Shown here one piece after another: positions 50,820 through 58,512 of a stretch of 64,000 nt of DNA; within the stretch, counting starts at the first letter, position 1, and each line of letters starts with the position of its first letter. The notes under the pieces are model-generated. The model did not search any database, was not told the DNA's origin, and saw only the letters and a list, made by a program, of their open reading frames with translations. Both the position numbers and the translations under genes were made by a program. The stretch comes from Kitasatospora sp. NA04385 (lineage in GTDB: Bacteria > Actinomycetota > Actinomycetes > Streptomycetales > Streptomycetaceae), in the NCBI RefSeq assembly GCF_013364235.1, contig NZ_CP054919.1, forward strand, positions 763,570-827,569, given 5' to 3'.

Positions 50820-51797
50820 ATGACCGCGCTCCGCGCCACCCGCACCGCTGCCGTACTCGCCCTCGCCGCAAGCCTGTTGACGACCACGCAGGGCGCCGCC
50901 CACGCCGAGGGCGCGCCCGCCGCGGTCGCCCCGCTGGACGTGCTCAGCTACAACACCTTCCTGATGAGCACCTCGCTCTACCCGAACTGGGGCCAGGCGC
51001 AGCGCGCCCAGGCCATCGCGGGCGCGGACTTCTTCCGGGGCCACGACGTGGTGGTGCTGCAGGAGGCCTTCGACAACGCGGCCTCGGACGCGCTGGCGGC
51101 GAAGGCGGCCGCCGCGTACCCGTACCGCACCCCGGTGGTGGGCCGCTCGACCGCGGGCTGGGACGCGACGTCCGGCAGCTACAGCGCCACGACGCCGGAG
51201 GACGGCGGGGTGCTGCTGCTGAGCAGGTGGCCGATCCTGCGCAAGGAGCAGTACGTGTTCAAGGACGCGTGCGGCTCGGACTGGTGGTCCAACAAGGGGT
51301 TCGTCTACGCGCAGATCAACGTGAACGGGCAGCTCACCCACGTGGTCGGCACGCACCTGCAGTCCACCGACTCCGGCTGCGCGAGCGGGCAGGCCGCCGA
51401 CGTCCGGGCGAAGCAGCTGCGGGCGATGCGGGAGTTCCTGGACGCCAAGCGGATTCCGGCGGGCGAGCCGGTCGTGCTGGCCGGCGACCTGAACATCGAC
51501 TCGCACGGCGGCGAGTATCCGGCGCTGCTGGCCAACGGCAACCTGGCCCCGGCGACGGCGCGCACCGGCTGGGCGGACTCCTTCGACACCGTCGACAACT
51601 CGATCGCGGCCTACCGGTACCCGGGCGAGCCGAAGGAGGACCTGGACTACGTGCTGTACCGGGCGGACCACGCCCGCCCGCAGCAGTACACCAACACGGT
51701 GCACCGGTTCCACAGCGCGCCGTGGACGGTGAGCAGTTGGGGCACCTCGTACACGTACACCGACCTGTCCGACCACTACCCGCTGCTGGCCGGCTGA
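50820..51797 (+). CDS. Secreted sphingomyelin phosphodiesterase (DNase I-like fold)
   Basis: The 325-residue protein has a signal peptide (A-A-V-L-A-L-A-A-S-L-L-T-T-T, cleaved near A-H-A) and the endonuclease/exonuclease/phosphatase fold of bacterial neutral sphingomyelinases: L-S-Y-N-T-F-L-M, L-Q-E-A-F-D (metal Glu), G-T-H-L-Q-S-T-D, A-G-D-L-N-I-D and the catalytic S-D-H-Y-P-L-L at the end. It should cleave sphingomyelin to ceramide and phosphocholine outside the cell. ATG 50820 follows GGAG. Confidence 0.9.
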   Translation: MTALRATRTAAVLALAASLLTTTQGAAHAEGAPAAVAPLDVLSYNTFLMSTSLYPNWGQAQRAQAIAGADFFRGHDVVVLQEAFDNAASDALAAKAAAAYPYRTPVVGRSTAGWDATSGSYSATTPEDGGVLLLSRWPILRKEQYVFKDACGSDWWSNKGFVYAQINVNGQLTHVVGTHLQSTDSGCASGQAADVRAKQLRAMREFLDAKRIPAGEPVVLAGDLNIDSHGGEYPALLANGNLAPATARTGWADSFDTVDNSIAAYRYPGEPKEDLDYVLYRADHARPQQYTNTVHRFHSAPWTVSSWGTSYTYTDLSDHYPLLAG

Positions 51798-51821
51798 GCC
51801 GGCGCCGCCCCCCGCCGGGCG

Positions 51822-51865
51822 CCCGTCCCGGTGCCCGCCGCACGGGTGGGGGGCACCGGCACGGG
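51822..51865. terminator. Bidirectional terminator hairpin
   Basis: CCCGT-C-CCGGTGCCC (51822-51836) pairs with GGGCACCGG-C-ACGGG (51851-51865), with one mismatch. It separates the convergent sphingomyelinase and VOC genes. Confidence 0.8.
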
Positions 51866-51873
51866 CGGGGGGA

Positions 51874-52287
51874 CTACCGGCGGGGCTGGGCGAAGCGGAC
51901 CATGTTGCCGGCCGGGTCGCGGAAGGCGCAGTCGCGGACGCCGTAGGGCTGGTCCATCGGCTCCTGGAGGACGTCGGCGCCGGTGGCCCGGATCTTCTCG
52001 AAGGTGGCGTCGCAGTCGGGGGTGCGGAAGTTGACGGCGCGCAGCAGGCCCTTGGCGAGCAGTTCGGCGGCGGCCCGGCGGTCGGCGTCGGTGGCGCCCG
52101 GGTCGGCGACCGGGGGTTCGAGCACGACCTCGACCTCGGGCTGGGAGGCGGAGCCGAGGGTCACCCAGCGCATCCCCTCGAAGCCGACGTCGTTGCGCAC
52201 CTCCAGGCCAAGGGCGTCGCGGTAGAAACCGAGGGCGGCGTCGTGGTCGTCGACGGCGATGAAGCACTGCGAGAGCTTGATGTCCAT
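51874..52287 (-). CDS. VOC superfamily protein (glyoxalase fold)
   Basis: The 137-residue protein has the VOC pattern: C-F-I-A-V-D-D-H-D-A-A-L-G-F-Y near the start, V-E-V-V-L-E-P-P at the metal strand, and the terminal C-A-F-R-D-P-A-G-N-M-V-R-F. It resembles small proteins often annotated as glyoxalase or bleomycin-resistance. It follows the AraC regulator by 10 bp on the same strand, so the pair is one operon. Substrate is unknown. Confidence 0.85.
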   Translation of the reverse strand: MDIKLSQCFIAVDDHDAALGFYRDALGLEVRNDVGFEGMRWVTLGSASQPEVEVVLEPPVADPGATDADRRAAAELLAKGLLRAVNFRTPDCDATFEKIRATGADVLQEPMDQPYGVRDCAFRDPAGNMVRFAQPRR

Positions 52288-52297
52288 GCCCCCGACG

Positions 52298-52765
52298 CTA
52301 CTGATCGGCCGCGGCTTCCGCTTCTCCGTTCCTGATCTCCTGCGCGGGGGCCCGCTCCGGGCGGCCGGTGTCGGTGCCGCGGATCGGGCGGGTCAGGTAC
52401 ATCGCCACGCAGGCGGTGATGTGTTCGGCGGCGCTGTGGTCGCGGGCCCGGTAGGCGCTGGGGCTCTCGCCGACGAGTTCGGTGAAGCGGGTGCTGAACG
52501 AGCCCAGCGAGGTACAGCCGACGGCCATGCAGACGTCGGTGACGGACAGGTCGCCGCGGCGCAGCAGGGCCTTGGCGCGTTCGATCCGGCGGGTCATCAG
52601 GTAGCTGTAGGGGGTCTCGCCGTACGCGGCGCGGAAACTGCGCTGGAAGTGGCCGACGGACATCAGGGCGACCTTGGCGAGGGCGGCGACGTCCAGTGGT
52701 TCGGCGTAGTCGCGGTCCATGGTGTCGCGGGCCTTGCGGAGGCGCTTGAGGTCGTCGATCTGCAC
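52298..52765 (-). CDS. AraC-family regulator
   Basis: The product has a C-terminal-type AraC double HTH: L-D-V-A-A-L-A-K-V-A-L-M-S-V-G-H-F-Q-R-S-F-R, then V-T-D-V-C-M-A-V-G-C-T-S-L-G-S-F-S-T-R-F, plus a 45-residue tail. GTG 52765 (V-Q-I-D-D-L-K) gives 155 residues; an in-frame GTG at 52819 would add 18 residues and put a palindrome inside the gene, so the shorter start is preferred. It is followed by the VOC gene it likely controls. Confidence 0.82.
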   Translation of the reverse strand: MQIDDLKRLRKARDTMDRDYAEPLDVAALAKVALMSVGHFQRSFRAAYGETPYSYLMTRRIERAKALLRRGDLSVTDVCMAVGCTSLGSFSTRFTELVGESPSAYRARDHSAAEHITACVAMYLTRPIRGTDTGRPERAPAQEIRNGEAEAAADQ

Positions 52766-52800
52766 GGGGCCAGGGTAGTCGCAGGCGCGGACCGACGGGG

Positions 52801-52817
52801 GGATGATTCGATCATCC
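52801..52817. promoter_or_regulatory. 17-bp palindrome upstream of the AraC-VOC operon
   Basis: GGATGAT-TCG-ATCATCC is a perfect palindrome 36 bp before the preferred AraC start. It is AT-rich relative to its setting and a probable regulatory site. Confidence 0.65.
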
Positions 52818-52931
52818 ACTGACCGTTCGTCATACTTCGGGCAGAACGGGGCATTCGGGTGATGTCAGGGCGGTTCGGATTCCCGTTCGCGGTTTCCCCG
52901 CTGCTAGCTTTTGAGTCACGCGAGGGAGCCT

Positions 52932-53002
52932 GGTGGAGTGGCCGAGAGGCGAGGCAACGGCTTGCAGGGCCGTGTACATGGGTTCGATTCCTGTCTCCAC
53001 CT
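52932..53002 (+). tRNA. tRNA-Cys (GCA)
   Basis: The 71-nt gene folds as a cloverleaf: acceptor GGTGGAG pairs with CTCCACC, the anticodon stem ACGGC/GCCGT encloses a loop with GCA, and the T loop is TTCGATT. The discriminator base is U, as usual for tRNA-Cys, and CCA is not encoded. Downstream DNA shows no repeated tRNA end or integrase, so it is not serving as an attachment site here. Confidence 0.95.
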
Positions 53003-53068
53003 CCTCGCTCCCCTCGATGTCCGCCCCCGCCCGGTTGGCCGGGCGGCAGTCGAGGAAGGAATGGTCCG

Positions 53069-54466
53069 ATGGCCATCGCCACCGTCAATCCGGCCGACGG
53101 CCGCACGGTCGAGGTCTTCGATCCGCTGGACGAGGCCGCCGTGGAGCGCCGGTTGGCCCGTGCGCAGTCCGCGTTCGAGTCCTGGCGGCTGACCACGTTC
53201 GCGCAGCGCGCCGAACTGATGCACCGGGCGGCCGACCTGCTCGACCAGGCCAACGAGCAGGTGGCCCGGACGATGACGCTGGAGATGGGCAAGCCGCTGG
53301 CGCAGGCCCGGGCCGAGGCGGCCAAGTGCGCGAAGGCGATGCGCTGGTACGCGGACCGGGCCGAGTCGCTGCTCGCCGACGAGCACCCCGCGCAGCAGGA
53401 CGTGCAGGACTCGGGCGGGGCGTCGGCGTACGTGCGGTACCGGCCGCTGGGCCCGGTGCTGGCGGTGATGCCCTGGAACTTCCCGTTCTGGCAGGTCGTG
53501 CGGTTCGCCGCGCCGGCCCTGATGGCGGGCAACGTGGGCCTGCTGAAGCACGCCTCGAACGTGCCGCGCACGGCGCTCGCGCTGGAGGAGCTGTTCGCCC
53601 GCGCCGGGTTCCCGCAGGGCTGCTTCCAGACCCTGCTGGTCTCCTCGTCCCAGGTGGAGGCGGTGATCCGGGACGAGCGGGTCGTGGCGGTGACGCTGAC
53701 CGGCAGCGAGGGCGCGGGCCGTTCGGTGGCGGCGGTGGCCGGCGACGAGATCAAGAAGACCGTGCTGGAGCTGGGCGGCAGCGACCCGTTCCTGGTGCTG
53801 CCCTCGGCGGACGTGCCGGCCGCGGCGGAGCGGGCGGTGACCGCGCGGGTGCAGAACAACGGGCAGTCCTGCATCGCCGCGAAGCGCTTCATCGTGCACA
53901 CGGACGTGTACGAGGAGTTCCTGGCCGCGTTCACCGAGCGGATGCGGGCGCTGACGGTCGGCGACCCGGTGGAGGACGGCACCGAGATCGGCCCGCTGGC
54001 CACCGAGCAGGGCCGCACCGACCTGGAGGTGCTGGTCGCGGACGCGATCGGGCACGGCGCGTCGGTCGCCTGCGGCGGCGCCCGGCCGGACGACCCGGCG
54101 CTGGCGGACGGCTGGTACTACCTGCCGACGGTGCTGACCGGGGTGACCCCGAAGATGCGGATCCACCGCGAGGAGGCGTTCGGCCCGGTCGCCACCGTGT
54201 ACCGGGTCGCCGACCTGGACGAGGCCGTCGCGGTCGCCAACGACTCGCCGTTCGGCCTGAGTTCGAACGTCTGGACCACGGACGACGCGGACCGCGAGCG
54301 GTGCGTGCGCGACCTGCGGGCGGGCGGCGTCTTCTTCAACGGGATGACCGCCTCGCACCCGGCGTTCCCGTTCGGCGGGGTCCGGCGCTCCGGCTACGGA
54401 CGGGAGCTGTCCGGTCACGGCATCCGCGAGTTCTGCAACATCACCACGGTGTGGTCCGCGAACTGA
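53069..54466 (+). CDS. NAD(P)-dependent succinate-semialdehyde dehydrogenase-type ALDH
   Basis: The 465-residue enzyme is an aldehyde dehydrogenase closest to GabD/Sad: V-M-P-W-N-F-P-F-W-Q at the cofactor site, L-E-L-G-G-S-D-P-F with the general base Glu, the nucleophile in N-N-G-Q-S-C-I-A-A-K-R-F, and R-E-E-A-F-G-P-V at the catalytic turn. It oxidises succinate semialdehyde or related aldehydes to acids. ATG 53069 follows AAGGA. A GC-rich hairpin ends the transcript. Confidence 0.88.
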   Translation: MAIATVNPADGRTVEVFDPLDEAAVERRLARAQSAFESWRLTTFAQRAELMHRAADLLDQANEQVARTMTLEMGKPLAQARAEAAKCAKAMRWYADRAESLLADEHPAQQDVQDSGGASAYVRYRPLGPVLAVMPWNFPFWQVVRFAAPALMAGNVGLLKHASNVPRTALALEELFARAGFPQGCFQTLLVSSSQVEAVIRDERVVAVTLTGSEGAGRSVAAVAGDEIKKTVLELGGSDPFLVLPSADVPAAAERAVTARVQNNGQSCIAAKRFIVHTDVYEEFLAAFTERMRALTVGDPVEDGTEIGPLATEQGRTDLEVLVADAIGHGASVACGGARPDDPALADGWYYLPTVLTGVTPKMRIHREEAFGPVATVYRVADLDEAVAVANDSPFGLSSNVWTTDDADRERCVRDLRAGGVFFNGMTASHPAFPFGGVRRSGYGRELSGHGIREFCNITTVWSAN

Positions 54467-54503
54467 CGGCGGACGGCGGGGCCGAGCAGCGGGGCCCGGC
54501 GGC

Positions 54504-54539
54504 GGGGCCCGTCCGGGGAGTGCTCTCCGGGCGGGCCCC
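54504..54539 (+). terminator. Imperfect terminator hairpin after the semialdehyde dehydrogenase
   Basis: GGGGCCCG at 54504 pairs with CGGGCCCC ending at 54539, with further pairs inside (TCCGGGGAG against CTCTCCGGG). It is 38 bp past the stop. Confidence 0.65.
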
Positions 54540-54623
54540 TCCGCTTGCGTTCTCCCACGGGACCCGGGCGAGTCAGGCGGGCCGGGCGGACCGGCCGGTC
54601 GGGACGGACGGGCAGGCCGGGCC

Positions 54624-54881
54624 TCAGGCGGGCCGGGCGGTGTGCGGGTGGGCGCGGGCGTGGCGGCCGAGGAACTGGGCGGCGAACGCGATGATCGTGA
54701 CGGCCCACACCACCGAGAACACGATCAGCAGCCAGAGCTGGGTGAGCTGCGCCGCGACCAGGCCGAGGCCGAGCGACAGCGCGAGCAGGAAGACCAGCGA
54801 GGTGTTGTGCTTGGCGGTCAGCCAGGCGGTCAGTCGACGGACCGGGCCGGGACCCGACCCTCCGGTAGCGGTCGCGGGCAT
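54624..54881 (-). CDS. Small membrane protein (85 residues)
   Basis: The product has two membrane helices: L-V-F-L-L-A-L-S-L-G-L-G-L-V-A-A and W-L-L-I-V-F-S-V-V-W-A-V-T-I-I-A-F, with a basic, histidine-bearing C-terminus (H-A-R-A-H-P-H). It is unrecognised but well formed. It is convergent with the dehydrogenase and divergent from the cupin gene. Confidence 0.7.
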   Translation of the reverse strand: MPATATGGSGPGPVRRLTAWLTAKHNTSLVFLLALSLGLGLVAAQLTQLWLLIVFSVVWAVTIIAFAAQFLGRHARAHPHTARPA

Positions 54882-54984
54882 CGCTCTCACCTCCGCAGAG
54901 TTCAACGTCTGTTCGAGTATCCCGCTGGTCAGCGCCCCCGGCAGCCCGGGTAGCATCGCCGCGGGTACCGACGGAGGGGGGCTG

Positions 54985-55641
54985 GTGTCGATGCGCGGGG
55001 GGCTGCGGGCGCTGGAGCGGACGGCCGCGGGGCTGCCGGACGGCGCGGAGCTGTACCGGCTGCGCCCGGACGGTCGGGTGCTGCGCGCGGACCGCACCGG
55101 CGCGCGGGAGCTCGGCCCGCAGGACCCGGACAGCGGGCTGCTGCGCTTCATCGACGACCGGCAGTGGGCGCACTACTTCATCGGGGACGCCGCGACCTCC
55201 CCGGAGCGCCCGTCGAACGCCACCTACAAGCTGGGCCTGGTCGCCCCGCACAGCGCGTTCACCCCGCACGCGCACGGCGGCGAGCACCTGGTGCTGGCGC
55301 TCGGCCCGGCCTCCTGCGGCCTGTACGACGCGCACCGGCGGCGGGTGGTGGAGGTGCGGCTGGCCCCGGGCACGCTGATCCGGATCCCCGAGCTGATGCC
55401 GCACTCGTTCGGCAACCGGGGCGGCGACCGGCTGGCGATCCTGGCCGCCAACACCGGCTACGGCATCGACCACGAGGACTACGCGATCACCGCGGAGGCC
55501 GCCGAGCAGCGCGGCGAACCGGAACTGGCCGCCGCGCTGCGGGAGGTGACGGCGGCCCGGGGCGCGGGCACGCTCTCGCTGCGGGAGCGGCTGGCGCACC
55601 GGCTGCGGCTGGCGGCGGCCGCGCTGGAGGACGGCCGGTGA
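54985..55641 (+). CDS. Cupin-fold protein
   Basis: The 218-residue protein has a cupin motif in its middle: H-S-A-F-T-P-H-A-H-G-G-E-H (His/Glu metal ligands) and later P-E-L-M-P-H-S-F-G-N. GTG 54985 follows GGAGGGGG at the better distance; ATG 54991 is an alternative. The role is unknown; metal-dependent dioxygenase or isomerase activity is possible. The next operon begins 121 bp later. Confidence 0.75.
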   Translation: MSMRGGLRALERTAAGLPDGAELYRLRPDGRVLRADRTGARELGPQDPDSGLLRFIDDRQWAHYFIGDAATSPERPSNATYKLGLVAPHSAFTPHAHGGEHLVLALGPASCGLYDAHRRRVVEVRLAPGTLIRIPELMPHSFGNRGGDRLAILAANTGYGIDHEDYAITAEAAEQRGEPELAAALREVTAARGAGTLSLRERLAHRLRLAAAALEDGR

Positions 55642-55762
55642 CGGGGACGGCCGTCGGGGCGCAACCCGGCGCCCGTCAGTGGCGTCCGAGAGAGTGTCCG
55701 AGAGTGTGTCCGAGGACGGACGCCCCCGCCGCGGGCCGCACGTCGACCTGGGAGGACGCCCG

Positions 55763-56935
55763 ATGATCTGTCCGCACTGCCGTCTGAACCGCCGACAGCG
55801 GGAACGCGCCAACCACACCTGCTCGGGCTGCGGGAAGGTCTTCGCGCTCGACCCGAAGGTCGATCCGGGGAACCTGCACGACATCAAGTTCCGCGAGCTG
55901 GTGGCGAAGTCCGCGCCCGACGGGCTGCGGATCACCGTCGAACAGCTGCACTGGCTCAACGCCCGCCGTCGGCACCGCTTCCCGACCGGCCGGGAGCGGC
56001 GCGGCAGCAGGGGCGCCGGGACGGTGCTGGCCGTCGTCGCGCTGGCCTTCGCCGCACTGGCCGTCGGCATCGGCGGCCTGGGCCACCTGTTCCTCGGCCT
56101 GCCGGCGCTGCTGATGGCCTGGCTGTCCTTCCGGCAGTACCGGGGCGCGAACCACTACCGCCCGGTCGAGCCGTTCGTCACCTGGCCGTTGCTGAACGAG
56201 TTCGAGCAGCGGGTCGTCGGCCGCTGGCGCCAGGTGTACGGGTCGCTGCCGGACGGGCTGGTGGAGGCCCCGGGCCCGACCGCCTTCGCCCGGCCGACCG
56301 GGCCCCGGGCCGTGGTGCTGTGCGAACCGGCCGGCGTGCTGGCGTTCCTGCGGGTCAACGGCTTCGCCGAACGCCACCGGGTGCTGCTGCTGGCGAAACC
56401 CGAGCGGCTCCCGGACGGGCTGCCCGTGCTGGTGGTGCGCGACCTGTCGCTGACCGCGCTGGCCCGCACGTTGGAGCTGCGGGCCCGGTTCGCCGGCCAC
56501 CGGGTGGTGGACTGCGGGCTCCTGCCGCACGCCGTCCGGCCGCCCGCGCGGGCGGTGCGGCTGCGCGCGTTCGGCCGTCAGCCGGAGCCGGTCCCCGAGG
56601 CGCTGGCCGCCTCCCCCGGGTGGCAGCGCCTCCCCGCGCAGGACCGGGACTGGCTGTGCGACAGGTGGTCCTCGCCGCTGGTCTCGGTGCCGCCGGTGAA
56701 GCTGATGTCCGCCCTGGACAAGGCGGTCGAGCGCCTCCTCGCCGTGCCGCCCGCGCCGCCAGCACCGCCCGCACCCGCCCCGGAGAGCGCCGCCGAGACC
56801 CGGCGGCGGGCCGAGCGGGTCGGCTTCCTGACCTGGCCGCAGACCGTCCCCACGCCCCGGACCGGCTCCGGGACGCCCGCGTCCGCGCCCGCACCCGCAC
56901 CCGCGTCCCGGCCGACGGACGGCAGCGACCGGTGA
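55763..56935 (+). CDS. Zinc-ribbon membrane protein with diverged Toprim-like domain
   Basis: The 390-residue protein has a zinc ribbon (C3-x2-C6 and C20-x2-C23), two membrane helices at about 86-122, then a domain similar along its whole length to the gene at 57078: P-R-A-V-V-L-C-E-P-A-G-V-L-A-F-L-R-V-N-G, V-V-R-D227-L-S-L-T-A, C-G-L-L-P and the ending G-F-L-T-W-P. The layout matches a Toprim fold (Glu after strand 1, Asp after strand 3), but key residues are altered. The tyrosine motif of its relative is missing. GGGAGG precedes ATG 55763. The family is not known to me. Confidence 0.75.
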   Translation: MICPHCRLNRRQRERANHTCSGCGKVFALDPKVDPGNLHDIKFRELVAKSAPDGLRITVEQLHWLNARRRHRFPTGRERRGSRGAGTVLAVVALAFAALAVGIGGLGHLFLGLPALLMAWLSFRQYRGANHYRPVEPFVTWPLLNEFEQRVVGRWRQVYGSLPDGLVEAPGPTAFARPTGPRAVVLCEPAGVLAFLRVNGFAERHRVLLLAKPERLPDGLPVLVVRDLSLTALARTLELRARFAGHRVVDCGLLPHAVRPPARAVRLRAFGRQPEPVPEALAASPGWQRLPAQDRDWLCDRWSSPLVSVPPVKLMSALDKAVERLLAVPPAPPAPPAPAPESAAETRRRAERVGFLTWPQTVPTPRTGSGTPASAPAPAPASRPTDGSDR

Positions 56936-57081
56936 CCGAACCCCGCTTCCGGCACCGCCCGTTCGCACAACAGCACTTCACGCAGCAGCACTTCACGCAG
57001 CAGCCCTTCACGCAGCAGCCCTTCAGGCAGCAGCCGTTCACGCGCCGCCCGTTCGCGCACCGCCCCGGGGAGGACGGATGA
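56932..57081 (+). CDS. 49-residue protein of x-Q-Q-x-F pentapeptide repeats
   Basis: The GTG start overlaps the stop of the zinc-ribbon gene (GTGA) and its own TGA overlaps the next start (ATGA), so it is coupled on both sides. After M-T-E-P-R-F-R-H-R-P-F it consists of pentapeptides AQQHF, TQQHF, TQQPF, TQQPF, RQQPF and TRRPF, ending A-H-R-P-G-E-D-G. The DNA repeats every 15 bp. It may be a small adapter, a repeat peptide precursor or a translation-coupling spacer. It has no membrane segment and no known relatives that I recognise. Confidence 0.7.
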   Translation: MTEPRFRHRPFAQQHFTQQHFTQQPFTQQPFRQQPFTRRPFAHRPGEDG

Positions 57082-57893
57082 CCCCGGTACCCGACCGACT
57101 GCTCGACCGCGCCCTGCGGCGGGCCGCCGAGAACTGCGCTCAATCCGGGCAACTCGCCTTCACCGGGAGGCAGTTGTACTACGAGACGGACCGGACGCTG
57201 TTCCCGCTGCACCGCGGGCCGCACCGGCTGCGGTACACCACGCGGCCGCTGCTGTCCGCGGAGCGGTTCGCGGCCGCGCTCGCCCGGCGCCCCGAACTCG
57301 ACGTGCTGCCGGACGCGTTGCCCCCGGCCCCGCACCGGCCGGGGCCGGAGGGCGACCTGTACGACTACGCCTTCCCCCGGCTGCTGGTGTGCCAGGACCC
57401 GGGGATCGCCGGGATGCTGCGCGCCAACCGGCTGCACCTGGAGGGGGCCTGCCCGGTCCTCACGCCCGACCGGCTGCCGCTGGACGACCGGCTGCTGGCG
57501 GCGATGGAGCGGGCCGAGGGGGCGGTGGTGCACGTCCTGCACGACGCCTCCCCCGCCGGGCTGGAGTTCTTCCTGCGGGTGCGCGCGCACGCGGGCTCCC
57601 GGCTGCGGGTGCGCACGGCGGGGCTGCTGCCCCGGCATGCCGCCGCCCTGCACCTGGCCGCGCTGCGCGGGCAACCCCGTTGCCACGTCGAGGAGTTGCC
57701 CGCCGAGCTGCCCGCCGCCGAGCGGGCCTGGCTGGCGGGCGGACGGGTCGCCGAGCTGGCCGCCGTCCGCCCGGCCCGGCTGCTGCGGGCCGTCCTGCGC
57801 ACCGTCCGGGGCGGCGGTTTCGCTCCGCCCGCCCGCCCGGCCGCGCCCACCCGGGCCCGCGACACCGGCTTCCTGACCTGGCCGACGCCCTGA
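57078..57893 (+). CDS. Toprim-like protein with a TopVI-A/Spo11-like tyrosine motif
   Basis: The 271-residue protein has T-G-R31-Q-L-Y34-Y35-E near its start, like the T-x-R-D-L-Y-Y motif around the DNA-cutting tyrosine of TopVI-A/Spo11. It then has L-L-V-C-Q-D-P-G-I-A-G-M-L and V-L-H-D156-A-S158-P-A-G161, matching a Toprim D-x-D-x-x-G with the second Asp replaced by Ser, and ends G-F-L-T-W-P-T-P. It is paralogous to the gene at 55763. If active, it would be an odd, small DNA-breaking or nucleic-acid-binding protein; loss of acidic residues suggests altered or lost catalysis. This assignment is by motif only. Confidence 0.65.
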   Translation: MTPVPDRLLDRALRRAAENCAQSGQLAFTGRQLYYETDRTLFPLHRGPHRLRYTTRPLLSAERFAAALARRPELDVLPDALPPAPHRPGPEGDLYDYAFPRLLVCQDPGIAGMLRANRLHLEGACPVLTPDRLPLDDRLLAAMERAEGAVVHVLHDASPAGLEFFLRVRAHAGSRLRVRTAGLLPRHAAALHLAALRGQPRCHVEELPAELPAAERAWLAGGRVAELAAVRPARLLRAVLRTVRGGGFAPPARPAAPTRARDTGFLTWPTP

Positions 57894-57912
57894 CCCCCCG
57901 AGGACGAGGACG

Positions 57913-58512
57913 ATGACCCAGCCACCCGAAATCACGTACAGCGACGAGCTGTTGGCCGACGGCACGGTGCACCGCAGGTACTCCGACGGCCGCAGCGAAT
58001 GGCGCAGCCGCGGCGACGGCCGGATCCACTGGCGGGACGACCGGGGCGACTCGGGCACCGACGAGCGGCTGGGCCGCGACCTGGTCAAGCGCGTCCACGC
58101 GGACGGCCGGGTCGGCTACGGGCGCGACATCGGCTACGGCCGCACGGTGTGGGGGCAGGGCCGGTACGTGCTGGTCAACCGCAGCTCCTTCCCGGGCCGG
58201 GTCGGCGCGCTGATCGGCGCGCTCGGCCTGGGCGCGGGCATCGCCGCCGCGCACTACGCGCCCGAGCTGCTCTCCGACGACGAGGAGGAGGAGCTGCGCC
58301 GCCAGGAGGCCGAGCGGGCCCGCTCCGCCGGAGACGGCGGGGGCGACGGCGGGGGCGGCGACGGTTTCGACGACGGGGGCTTCGACGACGGGACGGACGG
58401 GCGCCGGGACGACGACGGGTTCGGCTCGGACGGGTTCGGCAGCGCCGGGGACGGCGGCGACGGCGGCGATCCGCAGAACGACGACGGCTGGGACGGGGAC
58501 GACTTTGGCTGA
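57913..58512 (+). CDS. Single-helix membrane protein with beta-repeat head and acidic Gly/Asp tail
   Basis: The 199-residue protein begins with short turns such as D-G-T-V-H-R-R-Y-S-D-G-R and G-D-G-R-I-H-W-R-D-D-R, spaced like MORN or WG repeats, then a hydrophobic helix (about 97-112), a charged E-E-E-E-L-R-R segment, and an 80-residue tail of Gly, Asp, Phe (F-D-D-G-G-F-D-D-G and F-G-S-D-G-F-G-S). The tail is disordered and strongly acidic. It overlaps the next gene by 8 bp. No family is recognised. Confidence 0.7.
   Translation: MTQPPEITYSDELLADGTVHRRYSDGRSEWRSRGDGRIHWRDDRGDSGTDERLGRDLVKRVHADGRVGYGRDIGYGRTVWGQGRYVLVNRSSFPGRVGALIGALGLGAGIAAAHYAPELLSDDEEEELRRQEAERARSAGDGGGDGGGGDGFDDGGFDDGTDGRRDDDGFGSDGFGSAGDGGDGGDPQNDDGWDGDDFG

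Noticed and set aside
52932..53002. tRNA-Cys as attachment site of an integrated element
   Set aside because: No repeated tRNA 3' end, integrase or foreign-looking block follows it in the window.
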